Positions 54,000 to 64,000 of a stretch of DNA of 64,000 bases are shown here, one piece after another. This DNA is from Zingiber officinale. Its lineage: Eukaryota; Streptophyta; Magnoliopsida; Zingiberales; Zingiberaceae. The notes beneath the pieces were generated by a model, which saw only the letters and a list, made by a program, of their open reading frames with translations, did no database searches and was not told the origin of the DNA. Within the stretch, counting starts at the first letter, position 1. Every line of letters begins with the position of its first letter. The translations under genes and the position numbers were made by a program. The DNA is taken from the NCBI RefSeq assembly GCF_018446385.1, contig NC_056000.1, forward strand, positions 78,192,688 through 78,256,687, given 5' to 3'.

Positions 54000-56950
54000 C
54001 CTGGAGTGTAGATACAAGATGTCATTAATCATGTCTGCAATTCATTGCAGGGTTCCAGGAAACCCGACAACTAAATGAAAGGTAAATCACCGTCCACATG
54101 GGCACTACTGTAAAAGTGGTAGCTATTGCAGTGGGAGATGTTTATCCTTTGATAAGAATAAAATATGGATTATAAGTAATTGTCTTTACATACCAAGTTT
54201 AGAAAGAACCTGATTTCAGTTTCTAAACTATTATAGATATTGTGTCTATTTTGATAACAAAGTTGTTATCAAGAAAAATAGGGAAGTTATCTATTCTGGT
54301 ATGATGGTTGACAATTTATAATCCAATAACTCCCACGATGCAACAAATGGAAATTAGTAACACATCTTCTAATTTTAAGAGAAAGCAACCTTCGGAAATG
54401 AACCAATTATATCTTTGGCATCTAAAAGCTAGGTTATACTTGAGTAGGATTCATTGGTAACTAATGAACTTTTTGGGTTCATTGGTAGTGGAAATATTTC
54501 CAACCTGCGAGTCTTACTTGGAAGGAAAATAACCAAGAAGCTTTTAAGTCCAAGGGGTATGGAGTCAAAGATATGTTGAAATCGGTTCATTCTGATTTGT
54601 GTGATCCTATGACTATCCAGACAAGAGGTAGTATTGAATATTTTGTCTATTTTATAGACAACTATTCAAGATACAAATAAATTTACTTAATGTACCGCAA
54701 GACTAAGTACTTTGATTAGTTCAAAGAGTACAAGGTTGATGCGGAGAAATGTTAAAGTAAAAAGTCACTATGGAAGATCGTAGTGGCAAGTACCTCTTGG
54801 GAGAATTTAGGAGTCATTTATCAGAAGTAGGGATTCAATCCAAACTAACTGCACCTGGTACACCCCAACAGAATGGTGTAGGAAAAGGAAGGTATAGGAC
54901 TCTTATGGAAATAATTAGATAGATGATGAGTTATTTAGAAAATTACCAAATTTGTTTTAAGGATAAACTCTGATAACGAAAGTGAACATAGTACCTTCCA
55001 AGTTAGAACTCTCTACTCATATAGAATTGCTGAATAGGTGAAAACCTATTTTGAAGCATATTCGGATTCGGGTAATCCAGCACATATGTTAAAGAGAGAC
55101 AATGATAAGTTGGATAGGAGTTCACTTGTTTGTAAGTTATCCTAGATAAACAAAAGTAGGTTCATAGTCTTAAAAATCAGAAGGTCATTGTTAGCATCAA
55201 TGACTGTTTTTTTTTAAAAGGACTATATAATGAACCACGTGCTCATAAGTAAATTTGTTCTTAAGGAAATAATAAAGGACATGTCTAACCTAGTACCAAC
55301 TGTACAAGATGAGATACCATAAGAAAACTGCAACACGTATCACAAATTGATACACAATTACAGAAAGTGTCTTATTGTAGTGGGAGAGTTGTTATGCAAC
55401 CTAAATAGGTTCATGTTTTGGGAGAGTTTTTGGACTCGATCCCTGGAGGGCATGAACCTGATCTCCGGTCATATGATGAAGCACTCCAAGATAAAGATGC
55501 AGCATCTTGGCAAAGAGTAATGAATAATAGAATTAGAATATATGTATTCTAATAAAATCTGGAAGCTTGTAAAACCACCAAGTGGTGTAAAAGCCTTTGG
55601 GTGTAAAAGGTCTATAATAGGAAAAGAAGGATAGACAGGAAGGTAGAAACTTTCAAGGCAAGGCTTGATGAAAAAGGAAACTTTTTCACTGGTAGCCATG
55701 CTTAAGTCTATCCGGATTTTTTTATCTATTTGGCAAGTGGATGTCAAGACAACATTCCTTAATGGAAGTCTTGAAGAAAGCATCCATATAAAGCAACCAG
55801 AAGGGTTCATTGCAAAGGGCTAAGAGCATCTTGTGTGCAAGCTCAATCAGTCTATTGACTGAGGCAAAGCTTCAAGGTCTTAGAACATCCGGTTTATTAA
55901 AGTCTATGGATTTATTTAGTAACCGGATAAGTCTTGTGTATACAAAAGGCGTGATAGAAACGTGGTGGTATTTCTTGTACTATACGTAGATAACATTTTT
56001 GGTAGTTGGAAACAATATCAAAGTGTTGTCAGAAGTAAGGGTATGGTCGTCCAAACAATTCGATATGAAGGAATGTAAATATTCTTGAGATCAAAGTAAT
56101 AAGGGATCGCAAGAAAAGAATATTTTACTTATCCCAAGCTTCATACATCGAAAAATCCTTGCTCGTTTTAAGCATACAAAACTCCAAGAAAGGTTTCTTA
56201 CCTTTTCAGGATAGAGTAACTTTATCTAAAGATGTCTCTGTAGACATCAAAGGAGATAAAGGAAATAAAGGCAGTTCTTTATGCTTCGGCTGACAGAAGC
56301 CTAATGTATGCTATGCACGAGATCAGAAATCTATTTTGCCAAGGGCATAGTTAGCAGATATCAAAGTAACTCTAGACAAGGACAGTGGACTGCAGTAAAG
56401 CATATATTGAAGTACCTTAGAGGTACTAGAGATTATATGCTAGCTTACAAGGCAGTTAATTTGGTCCTTGTGGGTTACATGGATTTTGATTTCCAATCGG
56501 ATAGGGACAATAATAAGTCAACCTCGGGGTTTTGTGTTTACTTTAGGAGGTAAAGTCATAACTATGGAAGAGTGATAAGCATAGGTGTTTTTCTGGACTC
56601 CACCATAGAAGTTTAGTATATGGCAAGCCTCTGAGGCAGCCATAAAAGCTGAATGACTCAATAACCTCAAGATAGACTTAGATATGATTTCTGGTTTGTC
56701 CAAAGATTATTACAATTTATTGTAATAATGTTGGTGCAGTAGCAAACTCAAAGAAACCATAAGTCTATAAGGCAAGTAAACACAATAGAGCGCAAGTACC
56801 ACCCAATACGAGAAATAGTATAAACGAGGAGAAGTTGTTGCCGCCCAGATTGCATCAGGTGATGACCTATATATCCTTTCACTAAGGTCCTTAAGGCAAG
56901 AGCTTTTGATGGGCATGTTGAAGGGTTGGGAATCAGATGTATGGCAGCAG
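54000..56950 (+). pseudogene. Copia pol remnant of W
   Basis: Scattered fragments in order: protease/GAG-pre-integrase debris (54060-54500), integrase core near 54585-54680 (VHSDLCDPM, YFVYFIDNYSRY), a QQNGV block near 54865, RT near 55738-55825 (VDVKTTFLNGSLEE, QPEGFIAK), and RNase H-side sequence at 56308-56550 (YQSNSRQGQWTAVKHILKYL). Stops and frameshifts occur every few dozen codons. The domain order identifies copia; no enzyme can be made. Confidence 0.78.
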
Positions 56951-56986
56951 ATATGGCAGCTTAGTCTTTTAGTATAAGTGGGAGAT

Positions 56987-59665
56987 TGTTAGAGTGTATA
57001 CTAAAAGCCTAGCTTTTGATATAAACATTTATCTAGAAATAAGAATCACATTGGTCAAATGTCTACATTTATGATAAATGTAGTTGTTCAATTAATTTAT
57101 ATTGTAGATAACATGGTGTGTGGTGTCACACACAGAAGATCATGTTATCAGTACCTTATAAATTATAAACAGTAGCTCACGACCATAATGGAAAGGAACA
57201 AACCATTGGAAGGTCGTAGTGTAATTAGGTATTAGTTTATCTTAACTATATAATTACACTAGTACACTTAGAGTGTATTGAGTAGGACCATTAGAGGTCG
57301 TTTCTTTTATACTGACTTTATAAAGAAACAAAGACCTCAGTTATTATGGAAGTGTGTGCTCTTAATCCTAATATAATAACAAGCACATATATTTGATATT
57401 TATTTCTTTAATTTATCAATGGGTGAGATTTAGTTCGATGAATCAATAAGCCCGATAAGTTGGGAAATGATATCACTTATAGTGTGTGTTGTTGATTATA
57501 GAAGGAAACTGTGTCCTAGTGATCTAGGTTGAGAATGTCCCCAAGAGGAGCTCATAAGGATTGTCATGTTAAACCCTGCAGGTGGACTTAGTTCGACATG
57601 ACGATGAAGTTGAGTGGTACTACTTTTGGAGCTAGATATTAATTAAGTGAGTTATCAGTAACTTACTTAATTAGTGGACATTTGTTATCTTAAACACAGG
57701 GAGACTAACACACTCATAATAAGAAGGAGCCCAAAATGTAATTTGGGATTGGTGCGGTAGTTCAATAATAGTTCTTTAGTGGAATGAATTATTATTGATA
57801 AAATTAAGTTGTGTGTTCGGGGCGAACACGGGATGCTTAATTTCATCGGGAGACCAAAACCAATTCCTCCTCTCGGTCCCTATCGTAGCCTCTAGTATAT
57901 AGAGATTTATACCCACCGCATACCCACCTTCTTACCCATCCAATGGGGCAGGCCAAGCTAGCTTGGAACCCAAGCTAGGGCCGGCCAAGTCCAAGTGGAT
58001 GAGCCATGTAGGTGGCCGGCCAAAGCTTGGGTCCCAAGCTTAGGTGGCCGGCCACTAGAATATTAAAAAGGATTTTTATTAAAATTATTTCTTATGTGGA
58101 TATCATGATTTTAAAAGAGAGTTTAAAAATTAAAAATTTCCTTTTATAACTTTCTACAAAAGATTAAGAGAAGAGATTAATCTCTTTCCTTATTTGTAGA
58201 TTAAAAGGATGGTTTTAATTTTGGTAAAACTTTCCTTATTTGTAAATCATCTACATGTTAAAAAGAGAGTTTAAAATTTGAAATCTTTCCTTATTTGTTG
58301 ATTAAAGGAGGATTTTAAATTTTAAGAAAACTTTCAATTTTAATCATGTTCATGATTTAAAAGAGAGTTTAAAATTAAATATTCTCTTTTATAAGTTTCT
58401 ATAAAAGATTAAGAAAAGATTTGATATCTTTCCTTATTTGTAGATTAAAAGAGATTTTAATTTTTAGAGATAACTTTCTTTTTATCCACATGTTTAAAAG
58501 AAATATTTTAATTTATAAAATTTCCTTTTTATTAACCACCATGAAGGGAAAAATTATTTGAGAAATTTTTTATAAATTTCCGGAAGCAAATTAGGAAGTT
58601 TTAATTCTTGTGTGAATTAAAATTTCCTTGATTTGTGGAATGGTGTGGCCGGCCATTGTATTTGTAAAAAGGAAATTATTTTTAATTAAATAAATATTTT
58701 CTTTTCATGGAAATAATTAAGGAAGTTTTTAATTAAATTTCCTTATTTGACCAAGACCAAGGATTATAAAAGAGAGGGTAGAGAAGGCTTCATGGCTGAC
58801 ACAACTCTATTATTTTTCTCCTCTCTTTTCCTCCTTGGTGGTCGGCCCTAGCTTCTTTCTCTTCTCTTCTTCTTGTGGCCGGCGGCAATCCCTCTTGGAG
58901 CTCTTGATGGTGGCCGGTTCTAGCTAGGAGAAGAAAGAGAGAAAGGAGGTTTTGTTTCTTGCATCCCTTGGAGCTTGGTGGTGGTGGCCGGACCTCTACT
59001 TCTCTTGGAGAATTTTGGTGGCCGAAACCTAGAAGGAAGAAGAAGGTGCTTGGTGGTTCTCATCTCGGAAGATCGTTGCCCACACAACGTCCGAGGTTAG
59101 AAGAGGAATACGGTAGAAGATCAAGAGGTCTTTCTAGAAGGTATAACTAGTATTTTTTCTTTCCGCATCATACTAGTTATTTTTGGAAATAATACTAAAT
59201 ACAAGAGGCATACGATTCTAGAGTTTCGAATTTGTTTTCGATATAGTGTTCTTTTGTTTTTCTTTCCCTTGTGATTTGATTGTTCTTTTCGGTTAACCTA
59301 AAGTTATTTTAGGAAATTAAATATTAGCTTTCCATAAAAGGTTTTGTCTAGTCGGTGGTGGTTGCTCCCATATCCAAGAAGGTCATGTGCCTCGCCACGT
59401 CAGTACTGGGAACCAATTATGGAAATTAATATTTAATGGAATTAATAACTTAAGGTGATTTGGGTCGAACGTGTTAAGTTCCGCAGGAGACCCAAGTCAA
59501 AACCTAAAAGAACGAATAGATTAAGTTTTGGATCAAACGTGTTAAGTTCCGCAGGCGATCCAAAATTTAATTTAAAAGAACACATGGTAGCTAGGAAAAG
59601 GTTCAGACCTTTGTACAAAATTTTTGTACAGTGGAACCTCTAGGTTTTCCGAGTAGCAACCAACA
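56987..59665 (+). repeat. 3' LTR of W (2679 bp)
   Basis: Near-identical to the 5' LTR, with differences concentrated in 58100-58800. The TATA box recurs at about 58765. Ends CCAACA followed by AGATA. Confidence 0.9.
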
Positions 59666-59718
59666 AGATACTGCCGAAATTTCTTCGGACATGGACTCCC
59701 CCGGGGCGTGACAACACA

Positions 59719-59840
59719 ATCCATTGGTTCCAATCCATTTGGAACCAAGTCTCCAACTGCTTCCTCCAATACTCGAAATCATCTCGATCGTATGGAGGAG
59801 GTATTCGAATATCCCATCCTAGAGGTCCTTCGGGCTCCAT
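59719..59840 (-). pseudogene. Gag of X2, N-terminal part
   Basis: Start Met at 59840, about 50 bases inside the PBS. Reads MEPEGPLGWDIRIPPPY then FEYWRKQLETWFQ, with no stop before the L2 insertion point. Confidence 0.7.
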
Positions 59841-59905
59841 CTTCTTCTAGCGCTTTGCTCCCTCAGCGATTAGTCCGTAGAAGAGTGACCTGCTCTGATA
59901 CCACT

Positions 59906-61035
59906 TGTTGGGACCTTGACGTACGCTAGAGGAGGGGGGGGGTGAATAGCGTCTCACCCAAATCATCACTTCTTACACTTGTTAGTACGCAGCGGAAAAC
60001 AAAAATACAAACTAACAAGAAGAAAGCTAAACCATATAAACAATAAGAAAAGACAATAAACCAAAACAAACCGTAACATAAGGCGTTTATGTGGTTCGGA
60101 GATTAGGGCTCCTACTCCACAACTGTCCGTAAGGTGGACGATTCTAATCCGTCGGTGGATTAGTCTATGGCAAACTCCGGCTATCTCAAACCTCCTTGTG
60201 GGTGGAGAAACCTCACCACAACTTCAACCAAGCACACTTGGACACAAGAAAACCTTTGAGCACTTATTGACTACTAATTAGGGTTAACCACCACTAATTT
60301 CGTCAACCTTAACCAAGCTTCCAATGCTTGGTTATATAAGCCATGAGTTAGAAAACCCCGCCTACCAGTCGACTGCTAAAACCATCAGTCGACTGTCCTT
60401 TGTGAAGATTCGACCGTTACAACCCAACGGCTATATACCAGTCGATTGATACTTCCATATGTCGACTGCTCCACACTAATCGAACGAACAGAAGAATTCT
60501 GTTTGTGCCCAGTCGATTGCCCGATCGACCGCACTAGTCGATTGATGAAAACACCAGTCGACTGTTATAGTACTGCTACAGTAACGCTACAGTACTGCTG
60601 TAGTAAACCCTAATCCTAGGATTTAACCCCCGAGTACATTCACTCAGCACTCGTCCTCGCCCGACCAATCTAGACCTAGCCTTCTAGCCTTCTCCATCAG
60701 CCTTGCGTCCCTCAAATATCTCCTCATCCTTCACGTCTTGCCTTCTGAAGCTTCCATCGGCCTTGTCATTATTGTCGGGTCTTCCTTTGCCAAGAGGTCG
60801 TGCCTCCGGGACTTCATCCATTGCCAAGTCACACTTGGGCTTACGTTGCCAAGACGGCATGCTTGGACTTACACCGCCAAGACTCATCCTTGGACTTTCC
60901 TTTGCCAAGATCACCCTTACTTCCCTTATTGTACCTGTATCATGCACACTCATAATGCATATCAAATACAGCAATAAACGTAATTGAAACCTTTGCTCAA
61001 ACATCAAAACCTAGGGTACCCAAATTGCTCCAACA
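59906..61035 (-). repeat. 5' LTR of X2 (1130 bp)
   Basis: Minus-strand termini TGTTGGAGCAATTTGG (61035) and AAGGTCCCAACA (59906). CAGTCGACTG-type palindromes at 60365-60565 precede the TATA (minus CTTATATAACC, about 60332-60342). Near its U3 start the minus strand reads TTTTGATGTTTGA, the complement of the PPT-side word of family X. Confidence 0.87.
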
Positions 61036-61671
61036 CTGGTTAGCCACGATGCTGACCTCAGTTGCAGCTGATGGTACCTGCTAGGGATTACACTGGCAAC
61101 GGTAGCAGGTGCGTGGCGTCGGGCCTCGGTGATCGGCGGTAAAGTAGGGTTGTGAGAGAGGCGGCGACGGCGGAGATAGCTACGGCACGGCTCGGAGAGA
61201 AGAAGAGGATCAGCGATAGATTTGGGTGGCGTCGTGTGAGGGCTCGAGGAGGAGGAGGTTCGGCGGTGTGAGAGCTAGGGCACAGGAACTCGCGAGAGGG
61301 AGAGAGAAGGAAGGAGTTCGGCGGAGGAGGAGAGGCCGACGGCGAAGAAAGGAGTTCGACGGTGTCACAGGGTGAGGGCTCAGTAAAGGTCGACGATGAA
61401 GAGGGGGAGGAGGTGTCGAGTAAGCAAATTAAGGCTGGAGGAGCTTTTATAGAAATACTTAGGTTTAGTACGATTAAATTTTAAGTTGATTCCTTAATCA
61501 ATCCTCACTTCTGGGTATTCCTAATAGGTTTTTCTCTAGCCTATAAATGCATTCCTCAAAATATGTCATATGAGTTCCGATTAAATCCAAGAAAATTTCT
61601 AAAAATTCTAATAAGATTATTTTCTCATATAACTTTATTATTTAATTATTATTTTATTGTCGTATTTTACA
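61036..61671 (-). repeat. L3 LTR, 5' part
   Basis: On the minus strand begins TGTAAAATACGAC (61671) and runs through the CpG-rich leader typical of family L until X2 at 61035. The flank TTCTG (61672-61676) matches CTCTG at 20670 in four of five bases. Confidence 0.7.
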
Positions 61672-61672
61672 T

Positions 61673-62449
61673 TCTGCGTAATCAGATGAACTCTCTCCAG
61701 GCAGGGTCGGACCTTCTATAAGGCCCGCGAGGCAGCCGTCTCAGGGCCCAACTGAAGAAGGGGCCCATTTTTTTATTAAAAAAAAATATACTTATTAAAA
61801 TATAACCCTACAAATCCATATGAAGTGTACAGCCGCTGCTGCTCAAGGCGTTAAAGGATCGCTAAAATTATCGCTCTATCTTCCTTTATCTCTATCGCTA
61901 GAAGAAAGCCACGCTGATCTCTTGATTCTCTTTAACAATCAAAGTTGTGTTGATCTCTTCCTCTCTTCGAGGAACAGAATCCTTTAAAAAAGGTACGTAG
62001 GTCACTTTCTTTCTATTTTTTTATATCATGCAAATGTTGCTTCTTTTTTTTTCTATCTCTCACATTTCTTGTCATTAATCTTATGAATTCTTATTTAATT
62101 CAGTAACCTTTCGTCTCTTGTTAAAGATAACGCTATTGAAATGTTAATGCGGCTTGATATTAAATATGCCAATGATAGTTGAACTTAAAGGAAAATTATA
62201 TTAATTGACATCCAATTTCTCTTATTTTTATTATTTTTGACTTTTTTGTTGAATATTTTTGGTGTTCAAGCCCTTAATGAACATTCGTTTAAGCCAGCAG
62301 TAGTTTTAAGTAGATAAAAATATGATATGATTTAGCATGATGGTATTTACATGTATTATGATTTAGTGAATTTTTCCTGTATTTAGATGTTGAAACTATT
62401 TTAATCTATGAACTATCGGTGCAGATTAATATTTAGGCTTCTAGCAAAC
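61673..62449 (+). other. Spacer and untranslated 5' region of the hAT element
   Basis: Only 30 bases separate L3 from the hAT terminus. The rest is the hAT 5' region: subterminal repeats, a likely first exon ending AAAAAAG|GTACGTAG at 61992, then an AT-rich intron to TGCAG at 62424. No other gene. Confidence 0.5.
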
Positions 62450-64000
62450 ATGCCTCCTATAAGAAAACAATTGTCTGGAGCAGAAAAAAGGAAGAAAAAA
62501 CAAAAGGAAGAAACTTTAATTCAAAGCCAAGCAGGAAGTCTTATTAAGTATTTCACTAGCAGCCAAAAAGCAGAGCAAATAGAATTAGTAGAACAAATGA
62601 ATCAGGATGACACTGATAATAAGTTGAATGATCAAGAACATAGTGAATTGAATGAACTTCACAATAAAGATCCAAAACAATCTGAAAATGATAAAGGTGA
62701 AGCCCGTATGCCTAAAAATGACAGTGATGTAGACATAAATCAAGAGATATTGTTTCCGTTAAATGTTGATGATCTAGGAAATTGGGACAAAATTCCAAAT
62801 ATTAGGGACTTTCTAGTTGAAAGAGGTCCTAGAAAAGATGATGATATTTTGTTTCCTCTTGATAATACCGAAAGACACTTCAATCCATCACATTATAAGA
62901 GGCAGTTGTCAAATGGTGAGAAAAGTGACAGAAGATGGTTAGTGTATTCTATTTCAATGGACAAGGTCTTCTGTTTCTGTTGCAAATTATTCAAGACTCA
63001 AAGAACCACAATGAAACTTGGTCATCTAGTTGATGAAGGATACAAAGATTGGAAGAATATCAGTCGATGTCTCAATCTTCATGAAACTAGTAAAGATCAT
63101 ATTGATTGCATGACTAGTTGGATCGAATTAGAAACAAGACTTCGAAAGAAAAAAAACAATTGATGAAAATATGCAAGTAGCAATTAACAAAGAGAGAGAA
63201 CATTGGAAACAAGTATTGAAAAGAATAATTGCAGTTGTGCAAAGAATTGCAAAAAATAATTTGGCACTCCGAGGAGATAATGAGAAGCTTTATGTTGAGA
63301 ATAATGGAATCTTTTTGCAGCTAATTGAAATGATTGCTGAATTTGATCCAATAATGGAGGAACACCTTCGGCGTGTTCAAGAAAAACAGATTCATTACAC
63401 TTATCTTGGGCCCAAAATCCAAAATGAATTGATACAGATGTTGGCGGCTGAAGTAAGAAATTCAATTGTTGCAAAAATTAAACATGCAAAGTATTTCACT
63501 GTCATTCTTGATTGTACTCCAGATGCAAGTCACGAGGAGCAGATGTCCCTTGTAATTAGATGTGTGGATGATTCAGAAAATGCAATAGCGATTGAAGAAT
63601 TTTGGATAGGATTTTTAAAAGTTAATGAAACTTCAGGGCTTGGGCTTTTTACAGAGCTTAAAAATATTTTGAGCAATCTCGAACTTGACATTGATAATAT
63701 AAGAGGTCAAGAATATGACAACGGATCTAATATGAAAGGAAAGCACAAGAGTGTAAAGAGTAGATTACTTGAAATTAATTCTAGAGCTTTCTACACTTCA
63801 TGTGGATGTCATAGTCTTAATCTCACATTATGTGATATGGTGAAATGTTGTCCTAAAGCAATGTCTTTTTTCGGTGTTATACAACGCATATATTCGTTAT
63901 TCTCTTCTTCTACCAAGCGGTGACAAATCTTCAAAGATCATGTGCAAGGTCTTACAGTCAAGCCATTATCACAAACACGATGAGAAAGTCATGTTGAAAG
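61702..64000 (+). mobile_element. hAT transposon, 5' end and transposase, runs off the window
   Basis: Left terminus CAGGGTCGGACCTTCTATA followed by GC-rich subterminal GGCCC repeats, the usual hAT start. The preceding 8 bases TCTCCAGG would be the target duplication, but the right end is outside the window. A non-coding 5' exon, a probable intron (GT at 61993, AG at 62424) and a transposase frame follow. Confidence 0.75.
62450..63983 (+). pseudogene. hAT transposase (TTF zinc finger/DUF4371, ZMYM1-like), decayed
   Basis: A DNA transposase family with an N-terminal TTF-type zinc finger, a DDE core and a C-terminal dimerisation domain; only the first part is in the window. Start chosen at 62450 (MPPIRKQLSG), the first ATG after the probable intron. 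Seen: TTF-type finger with FCFCCKLF (near 62972), a frameshift in an A-run near 63150 that ends frame 1 at 63163, continuation in another frame, core strand [11 protein letters not shown] (first catalytic Asp, near 63510), [11 protein letters not shown] (second Asp region, near 63715) and CGCHSLNL (near 63805). TGA at 63921 and TGA at 63981 both stand where the family has Trp (TKR-W, QTR-W). The frameshift and two stops make it non-functional as read. Confidence 0.8.

Larger units (their letters stand above)
49784..59665 (+). mobile_element. Ty1/copia retrotransposon W (9882 bp), pol dead
   Basis: LTRs 49784-52455 and 56987-59665 (2672 and 2679 bp, TGTTAGAG...CCAACA), perfect duplication AGATA (49779-49783 and 59666-59670), PBS TTGGTATCAGAGCT at 52457, PPT AAGTGGGAGAT before 56987. 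LTRs differ by roughly 1% by eye, so it inserted recently, yet its 4.5-kb interior has only broken pol fragments. LTR text (for example around 50600-50700) resembles the long LTRs of the Angela/Tork copia group. Confidence 0.9.
46935..59713 (+). mobile_element. Solo LTR L2, split by copia element W
   Basis: Termini TGTAAAATACCGAAAAG (46935) and GGGGCGTGACA (59713) with a perfect duplication ACACA (46930-46934 and 59714-59718). Without W and its duplicated AGATA it is about 2.89 kb, the length of L1. It sits in the X2 gag; removing it joins CCAACACA to ATCCATTGG as in X1 near 24775. Confidence 0.87.
37544..61035 (-). mobile_element. Gag-only LTR retrotransposon X2 (minus), heavily nested
   Basis: Pieces of one family-X element: 5' LTR 59906-61035, PBS at about 59890-59901 (CTCTGATACCA on plus), gag in three pieces (59719-59840, 46302-46934, 38040-38922) and part of the internal tail (37544-38039). 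It was opened by L2 (which carries W) and by Z. Each junction restores a continuous family-X sequence when the insert and one target duplication are left out. The 3' LTR and the end of the tail are missing beyond 37544. Confidence 0.82.

Overview
This window looks like a gene-poor, transposon-rich stretch of a flowering-plant nuclear genome, probably a monocot. The evidence is a spliced plant serine carboxypeptidase gene, a GC-rich intronless DUF26 gene of the kind common in monocots, and dense layers of LTR retrotransposons. I cannot name the species from sequence alone; a Zingiberales-type monocot is a guess.

Left part (1-12.3 kb): two host genes diverge from a short shared promoter region. 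On the minus strand is a secreted DUF26 cysteine-rich repeat protein (443-1234). On the plus strand is a nine-exon serine carboxypeptidase III-like gene (1806-12296, 501 codons, catalytic triad S223/D411/H468). Its second intron has been expanded to 7.2 kb by a decayed Ty1/copia element (3203-9953, TSD TCATT), whose 3' LTR in turn holds a 619-bp hAT-type MITE (9089-9707, 8-bp TSD).

Middle-left (12.3-20.7 kb): AT-rich spacer, a clean solo LTR (13474-15429, TSD TGCTA), a 165-bp tandem duplication, and a decayed array of repeated gene-fragment units. That array is interrupted by a Mutator-like element (19468-20460, 9-bp TSD) and by a 227-bp insertion with long direct repeats.

Right part (20.7-61.7 kb): one 41-kb nested stack. 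An outer LTR of family L (L3, minus) was split by two Gag-only elements of family X (X1 and X2, minus). X1 carries solo LTR L1. X2 carries solo LTR L2, which itself carries a 9.9-kb copia element W. X2 also carries the Gag-only element Z (7.4 kb) and abuts the Gag-only element Y (8.4 kb, 5'-truncated). TSDs were read for L1 (CCTAC), L2 (ACACA), W (AGATA), Z (CCCAC) and, with one mismatch, L3. Families X, Y and Z look like Sirevirus-related (Ty1/copia) non-autonomous elements: two CCHC knuckles, no pol, and several polypurine tracts. They share unusual non-coding architecture: hairpin arrays with covarying arms (Y, Z), a family-specific palindrome cluster just upstream of the TATA box (X, Y, Z), and a conserved inverted repeat bracketing the PPT/3'-LTR junction.

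Right edge (61.7-64 kb): the 5' end and a decayed transposase (TTF zinc finger/DUF4371 type) of an autonomous-style hAT element running off the window. No RNA genes or CRISPR arrays were found. All identities were judged by eye.
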